DNA of 64,000 nt, taken from Enterococcus sp. BWB1-3 (lineage in GTDB: Bacteria > Bacillota > Bacilli > Lactobacillales > Enterococcaceae). The stretch lies in contig NZ_JADOEP010000003.1 of NCBI RefSeq assembly GCF_016745275.1, positions 1-64,000 on the forward strand. The letters are read 5' to 3'. The notes under the pieces are model-generated. The model ran no database searches. It was not told the DNA's origin and saw nothing but the letters and a program-made list of their open reading frames with translations. This document shows, piece by piece, positions 53,339 to 61,885 of this stretch; within the stretch, counting starts at the first letter, position 1, and each line of letters begins with the position of its first letter. The position numbers and the translations under genes are program-made.

Positions 53339-54100
53339 TTATGCAGTAGCACCCATTGTCCAAGTAACTGTTGCAGTATATGTTCCTACAGTCATTGCAG
53401 ATGCAACACTTAAAGGAATATCCAATTGAACAGCATCTTCAGCTGTTCCAGGAGTACCTGCTTCAGAAGTCGCGCTTTGACCAAATTCCAATGTCCATAG
53501 ACCGCTTCCTTCGCCTTCTCCTGCAGAAACAAATGTTTGTGCACCTTCTTCTGTGCTCAATACAACGGATGCCGGAACTGCTGCTGCAATTGTTCCTGTT
53601 CCTGATGTTGCCAATAGTGGGTTTGTGTATGTGATTGATGCGCCATTAAGCGTTGTTGTATCGTTTGTAAATTGGCTTGTCAATTCACCGGTAATTGTAT
53701 ACCCAGTATACGAACCAGTCACATCACCAAATGATACGATATTCCCACGTGTTTCACCTGTTTCTTCGCCCTCCTCATCAATTAAGGCGATAGATCTAGC
53801 ATTTACAGAAGTTGTCCCAACTTCAACACTGCCAAATTTTAGATTAGAAACTGCAATAATCCCTTTGCTTTCAATATCCGGGTTTGGTATTATCCCTGGT
53901 GTTTCCGGATCGATTCCAGGTCCTTCTGGATTTTCCGGGTCAATGATGCTGCCTGGATCTTCCGGGTCAATGATACCGCCGCTTACTGTTACAGTACCTT
54001 CTGATCCCAGAGAGTTTTCGGCAGCACTTGCTGCTGATCCTACTGTTGCTGCCCCGATTGTTGCCACTAAAGCAATTGCACATAATTTTCTTAATTTCAT
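53339..54100 (-). CDS. Small WxL-domain surface protein (copy 1)
   Basis: A 253-residue secreted protein: signal peptide (MKLRKLCAIALVATIGAATV, cleavage near ASA), a linker of DPE-rich repeats (GGIIDPEDPGSIIDPENPEG), and a WxL domain with WTLEFG and TVTWTMGATA at the C-terminus. AGGAGG precedes ATG. Its close copy at 55840 is almost identical, differing mainly in an insert of about 15 residues after the linker. Likely an abundant peptidoglycan-bound surface protein. Confidence 0.88.
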   Translation of the reverse strand: MKLRKLCAIALVATIGAATVGSAASAAENSLGSEGTVTVSGGIIDPEDPGSIIDPENPEGPGIDPETPGIIPNPDIESKGIIAVSNLKFGSVEVGTTSVNARSIALIDEEGEETGETRGNIVSFGDVTGSYTGYTITGELTSQFTNDTTTLNGASITYTNPLLATSGTGTIAAAVPASVVLSTEEGAQTFVSAGEGEGSGLWTLEFGQSATSEAGTPGTAEDAVQLDIPLSVASAMTVGTYTATVTWTMGATA

Positions 54101-54176
54101 TTTTTGTTCCTCCTAGATTTCATATGATATATATACAAATGGAATGACTCCAATTTGCCGAATGTTAAGTGCTGCT

Positions 54177-54986
54177 TTATTCTGTTGGTGCAGCTTCCAA
54201 CCCCCACGTTAATGTGGTGGTATATTGAACCGGATGAATATTAATCGTTTCCGGTACGCTTAATGATACTGCTGAATTACTGTAGCTGGGCTTGTTAAAG
54301 ATTGGATCAATAATGGCATTGCCATTTTTATCCGTCAACGCAGTCAGAGTGTTCTCCTGATTCGAAGTATTTTCACCTGATGCGCCGAAGGCAATCGTCC
54401 AAACCCCTTTCCCTTGACCGCTTCCAGCAACTGCCACGGTATACGCTGTGTTCATTTCATTGATAATCAAAGTATCCCGACTAACCGTTGGCGTTTGACT
54501 GTTTCCAGCCGAATTTGCCCAACCATTGCCAAAAGACAATACTGCTCCCTTTAAGCTCTGATCCTCAAGCGTTTGAATGATCGAGCTGGTAAATGGTGTA
54601 TCCTGAGACAAGGTTAACGACCACCCGGAGGGTTCCGAACGAAAATCACTCACTTGGATATAATACCCGCGAGCAGCCGTATCACTGTGAAACAGCTGGG
54701 CCAATGACTCATACGTTCGATTCGTCTCTGTTATTTCAGCCGCCGCAAAATTCAGACTGGAAACAAAGTCAATTCTGAGATCACCGAGGGTGGATGGTCC
54801 TTCACCGGGATTGACTTCGTTCCCCGGCTTTTCCGGATCAACAGGCGGACTGATGTCCTTACCTTCCACGCTTACAAAACCCCTGTCATCCAGACTGGAA
54901 GCGCAGGCCTGTTCTCCAACAGCTGCCGTCATACCGGTGAAAAGAAGCAGAGCAAGCGAACACTTGAAATAAGTAATAAGTTTCAT
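54177..54986 (-). CDS. Small WxL-domain surface protein (WxL-269)
   Basis: A 269-residue secreted protein: signal peptide, linker with PVDPEKPGNEVNPGEGP, and a WxL domain marked by SGWSLTLSQD, GVWTIAFG and a C-terminal TTLTWGLEAAPTE. Its ATG overlaps the LPXTG gene's stop by 4 bp, with GGAGGAG upstream, so the two are co-translated. A degraded 3' copy lies at about 56723-56850. Confidence 0.88.
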   Translation of the reverse strand: MKLITYFKCSLALLLFTGMTAAVGEQACASSLDDRGFVSVEGKDISPPVDPEKPGNEVNPGEGPSTLGDLRIDFVSSLNFAAAEITETNRTYESLAQLFHSDTAARGYYIQVSDFRSEPSGWSLTLSQDTPFTSSIIQTLEDQSLKGAVLSFGNGWANSAGNSQTPTVSRDTLIINEMNTAYTVAVAGSGQGKGVWTIAFGASGENTSNQENTLTALTDKNGNAIIDPIFNKPSYSNSAVSLSVPETINIHPVQYTTTLTWGLEAAPTE

Positions 54987-55330
54987 AGCTCCTCCTTCTT
55001 TCTCCGACGGAAGAGAAGGAAGGCGATCAACGCCGCGATTAGACCTGCTCCCATCAGGCTGTACTTTTGTACAATTTCACCTGTGCTGGGAAGGGTTCCT
55101 CCTCCTTGTGGTTTTGTTACTGTCACTGCACGGCTGCTGGAAGTTTGCGTTGGTTCAGCGGTCGATGGTTCCGGTAGTGATGATTCAATAGTTCCCTCAT
55201 AAAATGTAATTTGTCCTTTAGTCTTGACTTGCCCTCCAGCACCCATTGTTGCCAATGCAGTTGGCGAGAACCCAGCTATACCAACCAGGAACAGGGCAAG
55301 GCTCAGGAGGAAAGCTTTTCTTATATTCAT
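54983..55330 (-). CDS. Small LPXTG-anchored protein of the WxL locus
   Basis: A 115-residue protein: signal peptide (about residues 1-27), a short Ser/Thr/Pro-rich stretch and a C-terminal sorting signal LPSTGEIVQKYSLMGAG with membrane helix and RRRKKEEL tail, so sortase A should link it to peptidoglycan. Such small LPXTG proteins accompany WxL clusters. Three degraded copies of this gene follow other WxL genes in the window. It starts 16 bp after the 154-residue WxL relic gene. Confidence 0.85.
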   Translation of the reverse strand: MNIRKAFLLSLALFLVGIAGFSPTALATMGAGGQVKTKGQITFYEGTIESSLPEPSTAEPTQTSSSRAVTVTKPQGGGTLPSTGEIVQKYSLMGAGLIAALIAFLLFRRRKKEEL

Positions 55331-55345
55331 TTTTTTCCTTCCCTT

Positions 55346-55810
55346 CTACGGTTGTCCAGCCATGATTGTCCAAGTCACCACACCAGAATAGGTACCGGTA
55401 CTTGACATCGTGGTTTTGGTTGGGTCTGCAACTAATTTCAATCCGGGCTCTGATGATGTATCGCCCCATGTACCAGTGACATCAAAGGTACTGCCAGAGG
55501 CATTGGTATAAACAGGCTGATTGCCGGACTCCAATGTTAAGGCAAATTCCTCTCCTGCACTGTCCACATACCAAAGCGCTTCGTTCATTACAGAACCTGT
55601 TTCATCATTCTCCCCAGTAAATAGGTTGCTTTCTTCATCAGCTTGGACATGTTCTATAGCTGTTCGTTCCATAGGAATTGGCACTTTCGACTCGATTTGT
55701 ATTGGAGAAAATCCGCTGTTTTCAGCTTCAATTGGCGTTTCTTCTCCATATATATATCCTATCGCCAGCACAAACGTTACTACGCCTAATAGTCTAGTGA
55801 TTTTTTTCAT
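55346..55810 (-). CDS. Deleted large-adhesin gene: N-terminus fused to WxL tail
   Basis: A 154-residue frame: residues 1-66 match the N-terminus of the large adhesins (MKKITRLLGVVTFVLAIGYI, EESNLFTGE), and from NDETGSVMNEALWYV on it is the last 88 residues of the WxL tail, ending VTWTIMAGQP. About 1,200 codons including the first WxL motif are missing, joined in frame. It has a start with GGGGGAAAT upstream and could be translated, but lacks half of the WxL domain, so function is doubtful. Confidence 0.65.
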   Translation of the reverse strand: MKKITRLLGVVTFVLAIGYIYGEETPIEAENSGFSPIQIESKVPIPMERTAIEHVQADEESNLFTGENDETGSVMNEALWYVDSAGEEFALTLESGNQPVYTNASGSTFDVTGTWGDTSSEPGLKLVADPTKTTMSSTGTYSGVVTWTIMAGQP

Positions 55811-55839
55811 ATTTCCCCCATAAGACTAATGATTCTTTA

Positions 55840-56646
55840 TTATGCAGTAGCACCCATTGTCCAAGTAACTGTTGCAGTATATGTTCCTACAGTCATTGCA
55901 GATGCAACACTTGCGGGGATAGCCAATTGCACAGAGTTTGCATCTGTTCCAGGAGTACCTGATTCAGAAGTTGCGCTTTGACCAAATTCCAATGTCCATA
56001 GACCGCTTCCTTCGCCTTCTTCTGCAGAAACAAATGTTTGTGCACCTTCTTCTGTGCTCAATACAACGGATGCCGGAACTGCCGCTGCAATTGTTCCTGT
56101 TCCTGATGTTGCCAATAGTGGGTTTGTGTATGTGATTGATGCGCCATTAAGCGTTGTTGTATCGTTTGTAAATTGGCTTGTCAATTCACCGGTGATTGTA
56201 TACCCAGTGTATGAACCAGTCACATCACCAAAGGATACGATATTCCCACGTGTTTCACTATCCGCACGCATCCCACGTGTTTCATCTGTTTCTTCGCTAT
56301 CCTCATCTTCTCCATCATTCTCACCAATCAAGATAATAGGTTTAGCATTTACAAAAGTTGTCCCAACTTCAACACTGCCAAATTTTAGATTAGAAACTGC
56401 AATAATCCCTTTGCTTTCAATATCCGGGTTTGGTATTACTTCTGGTGTTTCCGGATCGATTCCAGGTCCTTCTGGATTTTCCGGGTCAATGATGCTGCCT
56501 GGATCTTCCGGGTCAATGATACCGCCGCTTACTGTTACAGTACCTTCTGATCCCAGAGAGTTTTCGGCAGCACTTGCTGCTGATCCTACTGTTGCTGCTC
56601 CAATTGTTGCCACTAAAGCAATTGCACATAATTTTCTTAATTTCAT
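55840..56646 (-). CDS. Small WxL-domain surface protein (copy 2)
   Basis: A 268-residue secreted protein nearly identical to the one at 53339: same signal peptide, DPE linker and WxL domain (WTLEFG, TVTWTMGATA), with an extra ~15-residue acidic insert (NDGEDEDSEETDETRGMRAD) after the linker. The identity covers the upstream leader also, so the duplication is recent or maintained by gene conversion. First structural gene after the regulator in the direction of transcription. Confidence 0.88.
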   Translation of the reverse strand: MKLRKLCAIALVATIGAATVGSAASAAENSLGSEGTVTVSGGIIDPEDPGSIIDPENPEGPGIDPETPEVIPNPDIESKGIIAVSNLKFGSVEVGTTFVNAKPIILIGENDGEDEDSEETDETRGMRADSETRGNIVSFGDVTGSYTGYTITGELTSQFTNDTTTLNGASITYTNPLLATSGTGTIAAAVPASVVLSTEEGAQTFVSAEEGEGSGLWTLEFGQSATSESGTPGTDANSVQLAIPASVASAMTVGTYTATVTWTMGATA

Positions 56647-56685
56647 TTTTTGTTCCTCCTAGATTTCATATGATATATATACAAA

Positions 56686-56698
56686 TGGAATGATTCCA
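56686..56698. promoter_or_regulatory. Palindrome in the WxL small-gene promoter
   Basis: TGGAATGATTCCA, a 13-bp palindrome, lies about 40 bp before the start of the WxL gene at 56646, next to a TATATATAC stretch that could serve as the -10 region. The duplicate at about 54134-54146 has one mismatch. It is a candidate binding site for the winged-helix regulator. Confidence 0.4.
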
Positions 56699-56722
56699 AT
56701 TTGCTGAATGTTAAGCACTGCT

Positions 56723-56850
56723 TTATTCTGTTAGTGCAGCTTCCAACCCCGTGTTAATGTAGTTGTATATTAAACCGGATAAATTCCAATTATTTTCGGC
56801 ATATTCAATAATAGCGTTACCATTATACTAGCTGTATTTCCAGCTCCAAC
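56723..56850 (-). pseudogene. 3' relic of a WxL-269-type gene
   Basis: Minus-strand codons correspond to the end of the gene at 54177 (NMPKIIG-like, then a TTTLTRG-like stretch, GLEAALTE) but with frameshifts and stops. It lies directly upstream of the WxL gene at 56646, as WxL-269 lies upstream of its copy at 54100. Confidence 0.55.
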
Positions 56851-56878
56851 TGACGTTTTTCTATCCTATATAAAGTGC

Positions 56879-56906
56879 AACACTTCGCGATGCTCTTCAA
56901 AGTGTT
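56879..56906. terminator. Terminator-like hairpin after the regulator gene
   Basis: A 7-bp stem (56879-56885 with 56900-56906), 18 bp beyond the regulator stop at 56924 on the minus strand. It has only a weak T tract. Confidence 0.35.
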
Positions 56907-56923
56907 TTGTTCAATAGCTATCT

Positions 56924-57655
56924 TTATTCTTTTAGACTCAACATGTAGCCTTGTGAACGTACAGTAAGTATAATCTCTGGTTTTACTACATCTGCCTCAA
57001 TTTTTTCCCGTAAACGAAAAACTAAATTAGCTACTCGATGCTTCTCATTATTAGCCACTTGATGCTTCTCGTCGTTAAATCCTTCATTCCAAATTAATTT
57101 GAATAACTCTTTATAAGTGACTGTGCTGTTTTTACGTTCGTAAAGCAGCTCAATTGTTTTGTATTCCAACCGCGTTAAAAGAATCTCTCTTTCTCCGTTA
57201 ATTTTTACACTCTGATTTCTAGGAATTAACTGAATCTTTTTCGTGGCTGCCGTAGTTTCCTCACTCAATGTCGAATAGTCTATTCCATAAACTCGACTTA
57301 CTTTATGTTTATTCAGATTATTGGCGATAAACAATTGCAGTTCCCCTGATTCATAATCTTCAGACATCGTACCTAGAGCACCCAACTGTAAATAAATACT
57401 TCGCATGGACTTCTGCAGATTGGGAGAAAATATCCACACAAGTGCATTTGGTTTCTTTTTTAATTTTAATAAAATACTGCATGTACGAGCCATATCCTTT
57501 ACGGCATCTTCACAAATAATCAGACCATCGCATTCAGACTCTCTTTTTTCAAAGTCCTCTATCGTCAAGGAAACCACATTGATATCATTCTTTTTTAGCT
57601 CTTCTGAATAGGATTCTTCAAGTTTGATTGATAAACTAATAACACCTACATTCAT
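56924..57655 (-). CDS. Winged-helix (OmpR/PhoB-like) regulator of the WxL locus
   Basis: A 243-residue protein. The N-terminal ~125 residues resemble a receiver-like fold without the phospho-acceptor pattern (GLIICEDAVKDM, LVWIFSPN), and the C-terminal ~95 residues form a winged helix (LTRLEYKTIELLYERKNSTV, LVFRLREKIEADVV, TVRSQGYMLSLKE). An 8-residue tandem duplication (EKHQVANN/EKHRVANL) lies just before the recognition helix. It is upstream of, and collinear with, the WxL operon and is its probable regulator. No matching histidine kinase is in the window. Confidence 0.75.
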   Translation of the reverse strand: MNVGVISLSIKLEESYSEELKKNDINVVSLTIEDFEKRESECDGLIICEDAVKDMARTCSILLKLKKKPNALVWIFSPNLQKSMRSIYLQLGALGTMSEDYESGELQLFIANNLNKHKVSRVYGIDYSTLSEETTAATKKIQLIPRNQSVKINGEREILLTRLEYKTIELLYERKNSTVTYKELFKLIWNEGFNDEKHQVANNEKHRVANLVFRLREKIEADVVKPEIILTVRSQGYMLSLKE

Positions 57656-58738
57656 AATTGATTCCTCCTTTTCCTTTTTTTGAATTTAATACAATAGATA
57701 TTTAAAGTATATATACTATTTTTCCACAAAAAATATCCGCGAAAATAAATTGGACAAAATGAAAAAGAACAACGAAAACACTTGATTTTATGGGGGGTTT
57801 ATAATGAAAAAACTTATGTTTAATCTATAGACCAACAAATAAACCGCTGACGAACTAATACAACTAATTTAATAGTACAGACTAAAAACCCTATTTATAA
57901 TAAACAAAAAAATATTTTTTATCATCTCCAAGACTATAAAGCACTCTTTTAGATAGAAAAATATATTATTTCCAATCAAAAAAATATATATACCAAAATA
58001 TACTATTCTGTTCTTTTTATTTTTTATTTTTATATTAAATTCATTTTAAAACAACAAATATTGAAAGTCTATATATATTTTTTTCATTTTTTTAACAAAA
58101 AAAGAGTTTCTGTGAGAATAAAATAGATAAAATGAGAAAAAACAAAGAAATATTTTTATAGAAATTTCATAATAAAAAATATTTTTAACCTATAGACCAG
58201 CGAAGCAGTAACATAATTGGCTTCATACTTGTGGATAACAACTCAAAAATATATCCTTTTGAGAAACGGATTTTTTGATTTTTTATTAGAAATGTCCGCA
58301 TAACAAACACTATCTCATACTTGGCATATCATTTTTTGACGTACCTCCTAATACCTTGCTGCATTCCGTATACTGATTTTTGTATCTGAGGGAGCTTCCT
58401 GCACGCTCTAAGTCTTCTTCCTTGCTGAGCTTCATTCCTCTTTTTCAATCCCAAATACCCCTATCTGGGATTGAATTATTTCTTTATCCTAGATAGGGGT
58501 AGAATATTATGCTGTCTGTTACTCTTTTTACTTATTATTTTATATAACATCTCTTTTTGGTGTTGGCTTATATTGATCCCAGAAATTCTCTTCTACTACA
58601 TGAAATCATCAGATAGACAAGCGGCAATTAAATAGACAGAAAAATAAGGTGTAGACAATGAAAGAACATACACTGGAAGGATTAAGCAACGTCAAATCGT
58701 AAACAGCGGACATTTACAAAGTTAAAAAATAGCTTTGT
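57656..58738. other. Long AT-rich intergenic region with repeats
   Basis: About 1.1 kb without a supported gene. Two imperfect ~130-bp direct repeats (about 57715-57850 and 58085-58215) share CTATAGACCA near their ends. Between them lie runs of ATATATATAC. A pair of overlapping hairpins is at 58444-58501. Promoters for the regulator at 57655 are expected here. Confidence 0.45.
58444..58501. repeat. Mutually exclusive hairpins
   Basis: Hairpin A pairs 58444-58453 with 58466-58475 (10 bp). Hairpin B pairs 58456-58471 with 58486-58501 (16 bp with one mismatch or G-U). They overlap at 58456-58471, so only one can form. No T run follows either on the strand of the neighbouring genes. Confidence 0.5.
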
Positions 58739-59794
58739 CTACTTATTAAACTTCTTACTACCTAATTTCATATGAAATTGAGGATCTTTCGGTATAGACG
58801 GATCTATTCCTCGAAGAACTGGAATCTTAGCACACATTAATTGCAATGGTATTATAAAGTTAAAGGTTAGCATTTCTTTATTATTCACAGTTGGTAAGAC
58901 TAGATCCGCATTCTCTGATTCATAATTAGTAAATAAGTATATTGTTTTGCTCCAACCAGATAATATTCTTTTCATTTCATCTGATCGGGACTCATTACCA
59001 ATGTCTAAAATGAAAACAGTTGATTCATTATCAATGGCATTATAAATCCCATGAATGAATTCTTCAAATTCATACCCTGTAACTGGACAACGCATAGTTT
59101 CCAGCAGCTTCAATGCACTTTCCAAGATATCTCCATATAATGAAGCCGGTCCAGTGATACGGATATCTCTAATTTCTTTTAATGAATCCTTGTGATTCTC
59201 AATCCATATTTCAGATGTATCAAAAACAGCACGAAAATGTTTTATTGCTTCTCTTACTTCAGTAATTTCCCTATTGAAAATTTCTTCTGAGACAGTCCTC
59301 TTCTCTAAACCAATGTACAAAGCGAACAATAATAAATTCAATTTAGTACAATAGAACCCTTTAGTTTTAGCCCCTGCCAACTCCTCGCCACAAGAAACAG
59401 TTAAAACATAATCCGCTACTTCATCGATAAAGGCTTCATCTACACCTGCCATGGAAGCCGTCATACAGCCATGATGTTTAGCCAGCTTCATTGTGTTATA
59501 GGTTGAGTAACTGCTTCCCCCTTGAGAAATTCCAACAACTAAAGTTTGTTCATTGTCTGCTAAAAAAGTCGTATCTGTAATTTCAAATGGATACATTGCA
59601 CAAACATCCATTTTTAGTAAAGCTCGCATTTTTTGACTCATTTGCAAACCTGAATGATAGCTTGTGCCTGATCCAGTAATGATGACTCGTTTAATACGGG
59701 CTTTCTTTACTTCTGAGAATAATTCCCGAGCATTCTCAATGATAGCTTCCATTCTATCAGGTGTTTCCAGCATGTAGCTTTCAATTGTTGCCAT
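58739..59794 (-). CDS. SIS-domain sugar-phosphate isomerase/deglycase
   Basis: A 351-residue protein with two SIS domains: the first (about residues 35-170) with VIITGSGTSYHSGLQ, VVGISQGGSSYSTY and MAGVDEAF; the second from about 205 with ITGPASLYGDILESALKLLE, YEFEEFIHGIYN and STVFILDIGNES. It resembles FrlB/GfrF-type deglycases and the isomerase half of GlmS. It follows mannose-family PTS genes, so it probably acts on an imported 6-phosphate amine sugar or Amadori compound. A fructoselysine/glucoselysine role is inference. Confidence 0.78.
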   Translation of the reverse strand: MATIESYMLETPDRMEAIIENARELFSEVKKARIKRVIITGSGTSYHSGLQMSQKMRALLKMDVCAMYPFEITDTTFLADNEQTLVVGISQGGSSYSTYNTMKLAKHHGCMTASMAGVDEAFIDEVADYVLTVSCGEELAGAKTKGFYCTKLNLLLFALYIGLEKRTVSEEIFNREITEVREAIKHFRAVFDTSEIWIENHKDSLKEIRDIRITGPASLYGDILESALKLLETMRCPVTGYEFEEFIHGIYNAIDNESTVFILDIGNESRSDEMKRILSGWSKTIYLFTNYESENADLVLPTVNNKEMLTFNFIIPLQLMCAKIPVLRGIDPSIPKDPQFHMKLGSKKFNK

Positions 59795-59811
59795 TTATCT
59801 ATTCTCCTTTT

Positions 59812-60615
59812 TTATAAAATTCCAATAGCGTGCATCAAAATTCCAAAAACGATGACTCCAATAGTCAACCAGGTAACACTAACCTTTTTAATCAAACTAT
59901 AAATCACAAAGGTAAAGATCAGCGGAAGCATATTAGGTAAAATCTGATCCAAAATATCCTGAACAACAATTTCAGCTCCACTGATTTTTAATTCTAATGG
60001 TGTAGATATCGATAACATAGTCGCTACCATACCGCCTACAACTGATAATCCAATAATGGTTGCTATGGACATGATCTTATCCATCAGCCCTTCTTTTTGA
60101 AGGCGTTCCAGTGAGCTGACTCCAACCTGATACCCTAGTTTCAGACCAAAAATTCGAACAAGAAAATTTGGGAAATTGTAAATCAGAAGGAATAGTATCG
60201 GTCCAAAAACACTACCGTCTTTCGCAATTGAAACACCAATACCGGCAGCAATAATTCGCAAAGTTCCCCAAAAAATTGAATCTCCAATTCCAGCTAACGG
60301 CCCCATTAATGACGCCTTAACGGCATTGATAGATTGCTCATCAAAATTAACATTGTCACAATTTTCTTCTTCCATCGCTGTGGTAATTCCCATGATGGCT
60401 GGAACCACGGCTGGCGTGGTATTGAAAATTTCAAGGTGCCTAATTAGTGCCTCTGATTGATCTTTTTTCTCGCCGTATAAGCGCCTAATTACTGGAATCA
60501 TAGAATAGCAATAACCAATATTTTGCATTCGCTCATAGTTAAATGCGCCCTGTAAGACAAATGAACGCCAGAAAACACTACGAAGCTCTTTGTTTGTTAC
60601 CTTAGTCAAAGTCAA
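59812..60615 (-). CDS. PTS mannose-family EIID component
   Basis: A 267-residue membrane protein of the EIID type (FWRSFVLQGAFNYERMQNIG, ASLMGPLAGIGDSIFWGTLR), with a hydrophobic C-terminus. EIID and EIIC together form the sugar channel. The start is TTG: 60615 or the TTG two codons later (better spacing from GGAGGGAG). It overlaps the EIIC stop by 14 bp. Confidence 0.88.
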   Translation of the reverse strand: MTLTKVTNKELRSVFWRSFVLQGAFNYERMQNIGYCYSMIPVIRRLYGEKKDQSEALIRHLEIFNTTPAVVPAIMGITTAMEEENCDNVNFDEQSINAVKASLMGPLAGIGDSIFWGTLRIIAAGIGVSIAKDGSVFGPILFLLIYNFPNFLVRIFGLKLGYQVGVSSLERLQKEGLMDKIMSIATIIGLSVVGGMVATMLSISTPLELKISGAEIVVQDILDQILPNMLPLIFTFVIYSLIKKVSVTWLTIGVIVFGILMHAIGIL

Positions 60616-61387
60616 TCTCTCCCTCCGTTAAGTTATCCTGAGTCAAATCAGATGTTTCTTTTTCCGGTTCGATATAAAAATGCAAGATAAATGCTAGACA
60701 GACCGCAAACAAAGCAATTGCAGTAATATTCAAGCCGCCATATGCAGCAGCCAAGAAACTGATGAAAAAGAATGGTGCCATTTTCTTTGAAAAGAGCATA
60801 TCCATCAACAAAGCAAAACCAATTGCCGGTAATAGGGCACCAGCGATACTCATTCCATCTAAGATAACCTCAGGAACTGCGTTAATGAGATTAGTAACTT
60901 GGTCCGCACCCAAAAGAATTGCTAAAAAGGTTGGTAAAAAAGTACTTAAGAAAAACAGACAGACCGGAATCCATATAGAAATAGCCAATCCTCTATAATC
61001 TGCTTCTTTAGCATACGCATCTGCTTTGTGGGCAAAATAAGTATTGACAATCCTTACCGCAACACCTAAAGACTGTGCTAACACAGCTATTGGGACTGCC
61101 AACGCCAACGCTACTTCAACACCGCTTCCAGAAAGAATAGCGAATGCTGTTCCCAATATGCCTCCAGTTACTACATCAGGTGGTGTTGCAGCACCAATCC
61201 CCGCAATCCCCATCCAAATTAATTCTAGTTGAGCACCGATAATAATTCCTTGTGTTACATCTCCTAAAACCAGCCCAACAAAAAAGCCAGTCACTAGTGG
61301 TCGATCAAACATCATTTGTCCAAAAATTCGTCCATCCAAAATTCCGACCCCTGCTATCAGCCCCAGCATTAATGCTTGTGCTACCAT
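60602..61387 (-). CDS. PTS mannose-family EIIC component
   Basis: A 261-residue membrane protein of the EIIC type, about seven membrane segments (MVAQALMLGLIAGVGILDGR, AQLELIWMGIAGIGAATPPD), ending in a short acidic tail. AAAGGAGAAA precedes ATG 61387. It pairs with EIID and receives the sugar, which EIIB phosphorylates. Confidence 0.88.
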   Translation of the reverse strand: MVAQALMLGLIAGVGILDGRIFGQMMFDRPLVTGFFVGLVLGDVTQGIIIGAQLELIWMGIAGIGAATPPDVVTGGILGTAFAILSGSGVEVALALAVPIAVLAQSLGVAVRIVNTYFAHKADAYAKEADYRGLAISIWIPVCLFFLSTFLPTFLAILLGADQVTNLINAVPEVILDGMSIAGALLPAIGFALLMDMLFSKKMAPFFFISFLAAAYGGLNITAIALFAVCLAFILHFYIEPEKETSDLTQDNLTEGEIDFD

Positions 61388-61402
61388 TTACTTTCTCCTT
61401 TC

Positions 61403-61885
61403 TTATAAATCAAAATCCTCCAATGTTTTACGTTTGTCTCTTGGCAGCATTCGGAATTCAACTTCCACTCCAGATGCATGAATTGCTTTCAGATTTTCAA
61501 TATCTTCTTCATTAACCGCCACTAAGTCCGTCAGCTTCCGTTTGCCTTCGTAATAGCGTAAGCCGCCAATATTAATTCCTTTGATGACATTACCAGTATT
61601 TTCGATCAACTTGCGGGCATCAACTGTATTTTTTACTAAAACTAAGACATTGCTCTTTTTTGAGTGACTGAATTTTTCAATAATTTCACCAGATTCCTCA
61701 ATACTGCGAATATACAAGTTTACATTGCTCGGCTTTGCCAAATTTAATGCCATGGCCTTCATCTGGTCATTCTTGGCTTCATCATTTACAACTAAAATAG
61801 TGTTAATCCCTAATGATGAGGTCCAACCAAAAGCAACCTGTCCGTGAATCAGCCGGTCATCAATCCTCAATAATGATACTGTCAC
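61403..61885 (-). CDS. PTS mannose-family EIIB component
   Basis: A 160-residue EIIB: LLRIDDRLIHGQVAFGW with the phospho-histidine in RLIHGQV, then NTILVVNDEAKND and VLVLVKNTVDARKLI. The real start is GTG at 61885 with AAAGGAGG upstream, not the upstream in-frame codon; the gene then overlaps the end of the EIIA gene by 26 bp. Confidence 0.88.
   Translation of the reverse strand: MTVSLLRIDDRLIHGQVAFGWTSSLGINTILVVNDEAKNDQMKAMALNLAKPSNVNLYIRSIEESGEIIEKFSHSKKSNVLVLVKNTVDARKLIENTGNVIKGINIGGLRYYEGKRKLTDLVAVNEEDIENLKAIHASGVEVEFRMLPRDKRKTLEDFDL

Noticed and set aside
53900-54000. DPE-rich repeats as a possible CRISPR or microsatellite
   Set aside because: They encode the linker of the small WxL proteins; no unique spacers between repeats.
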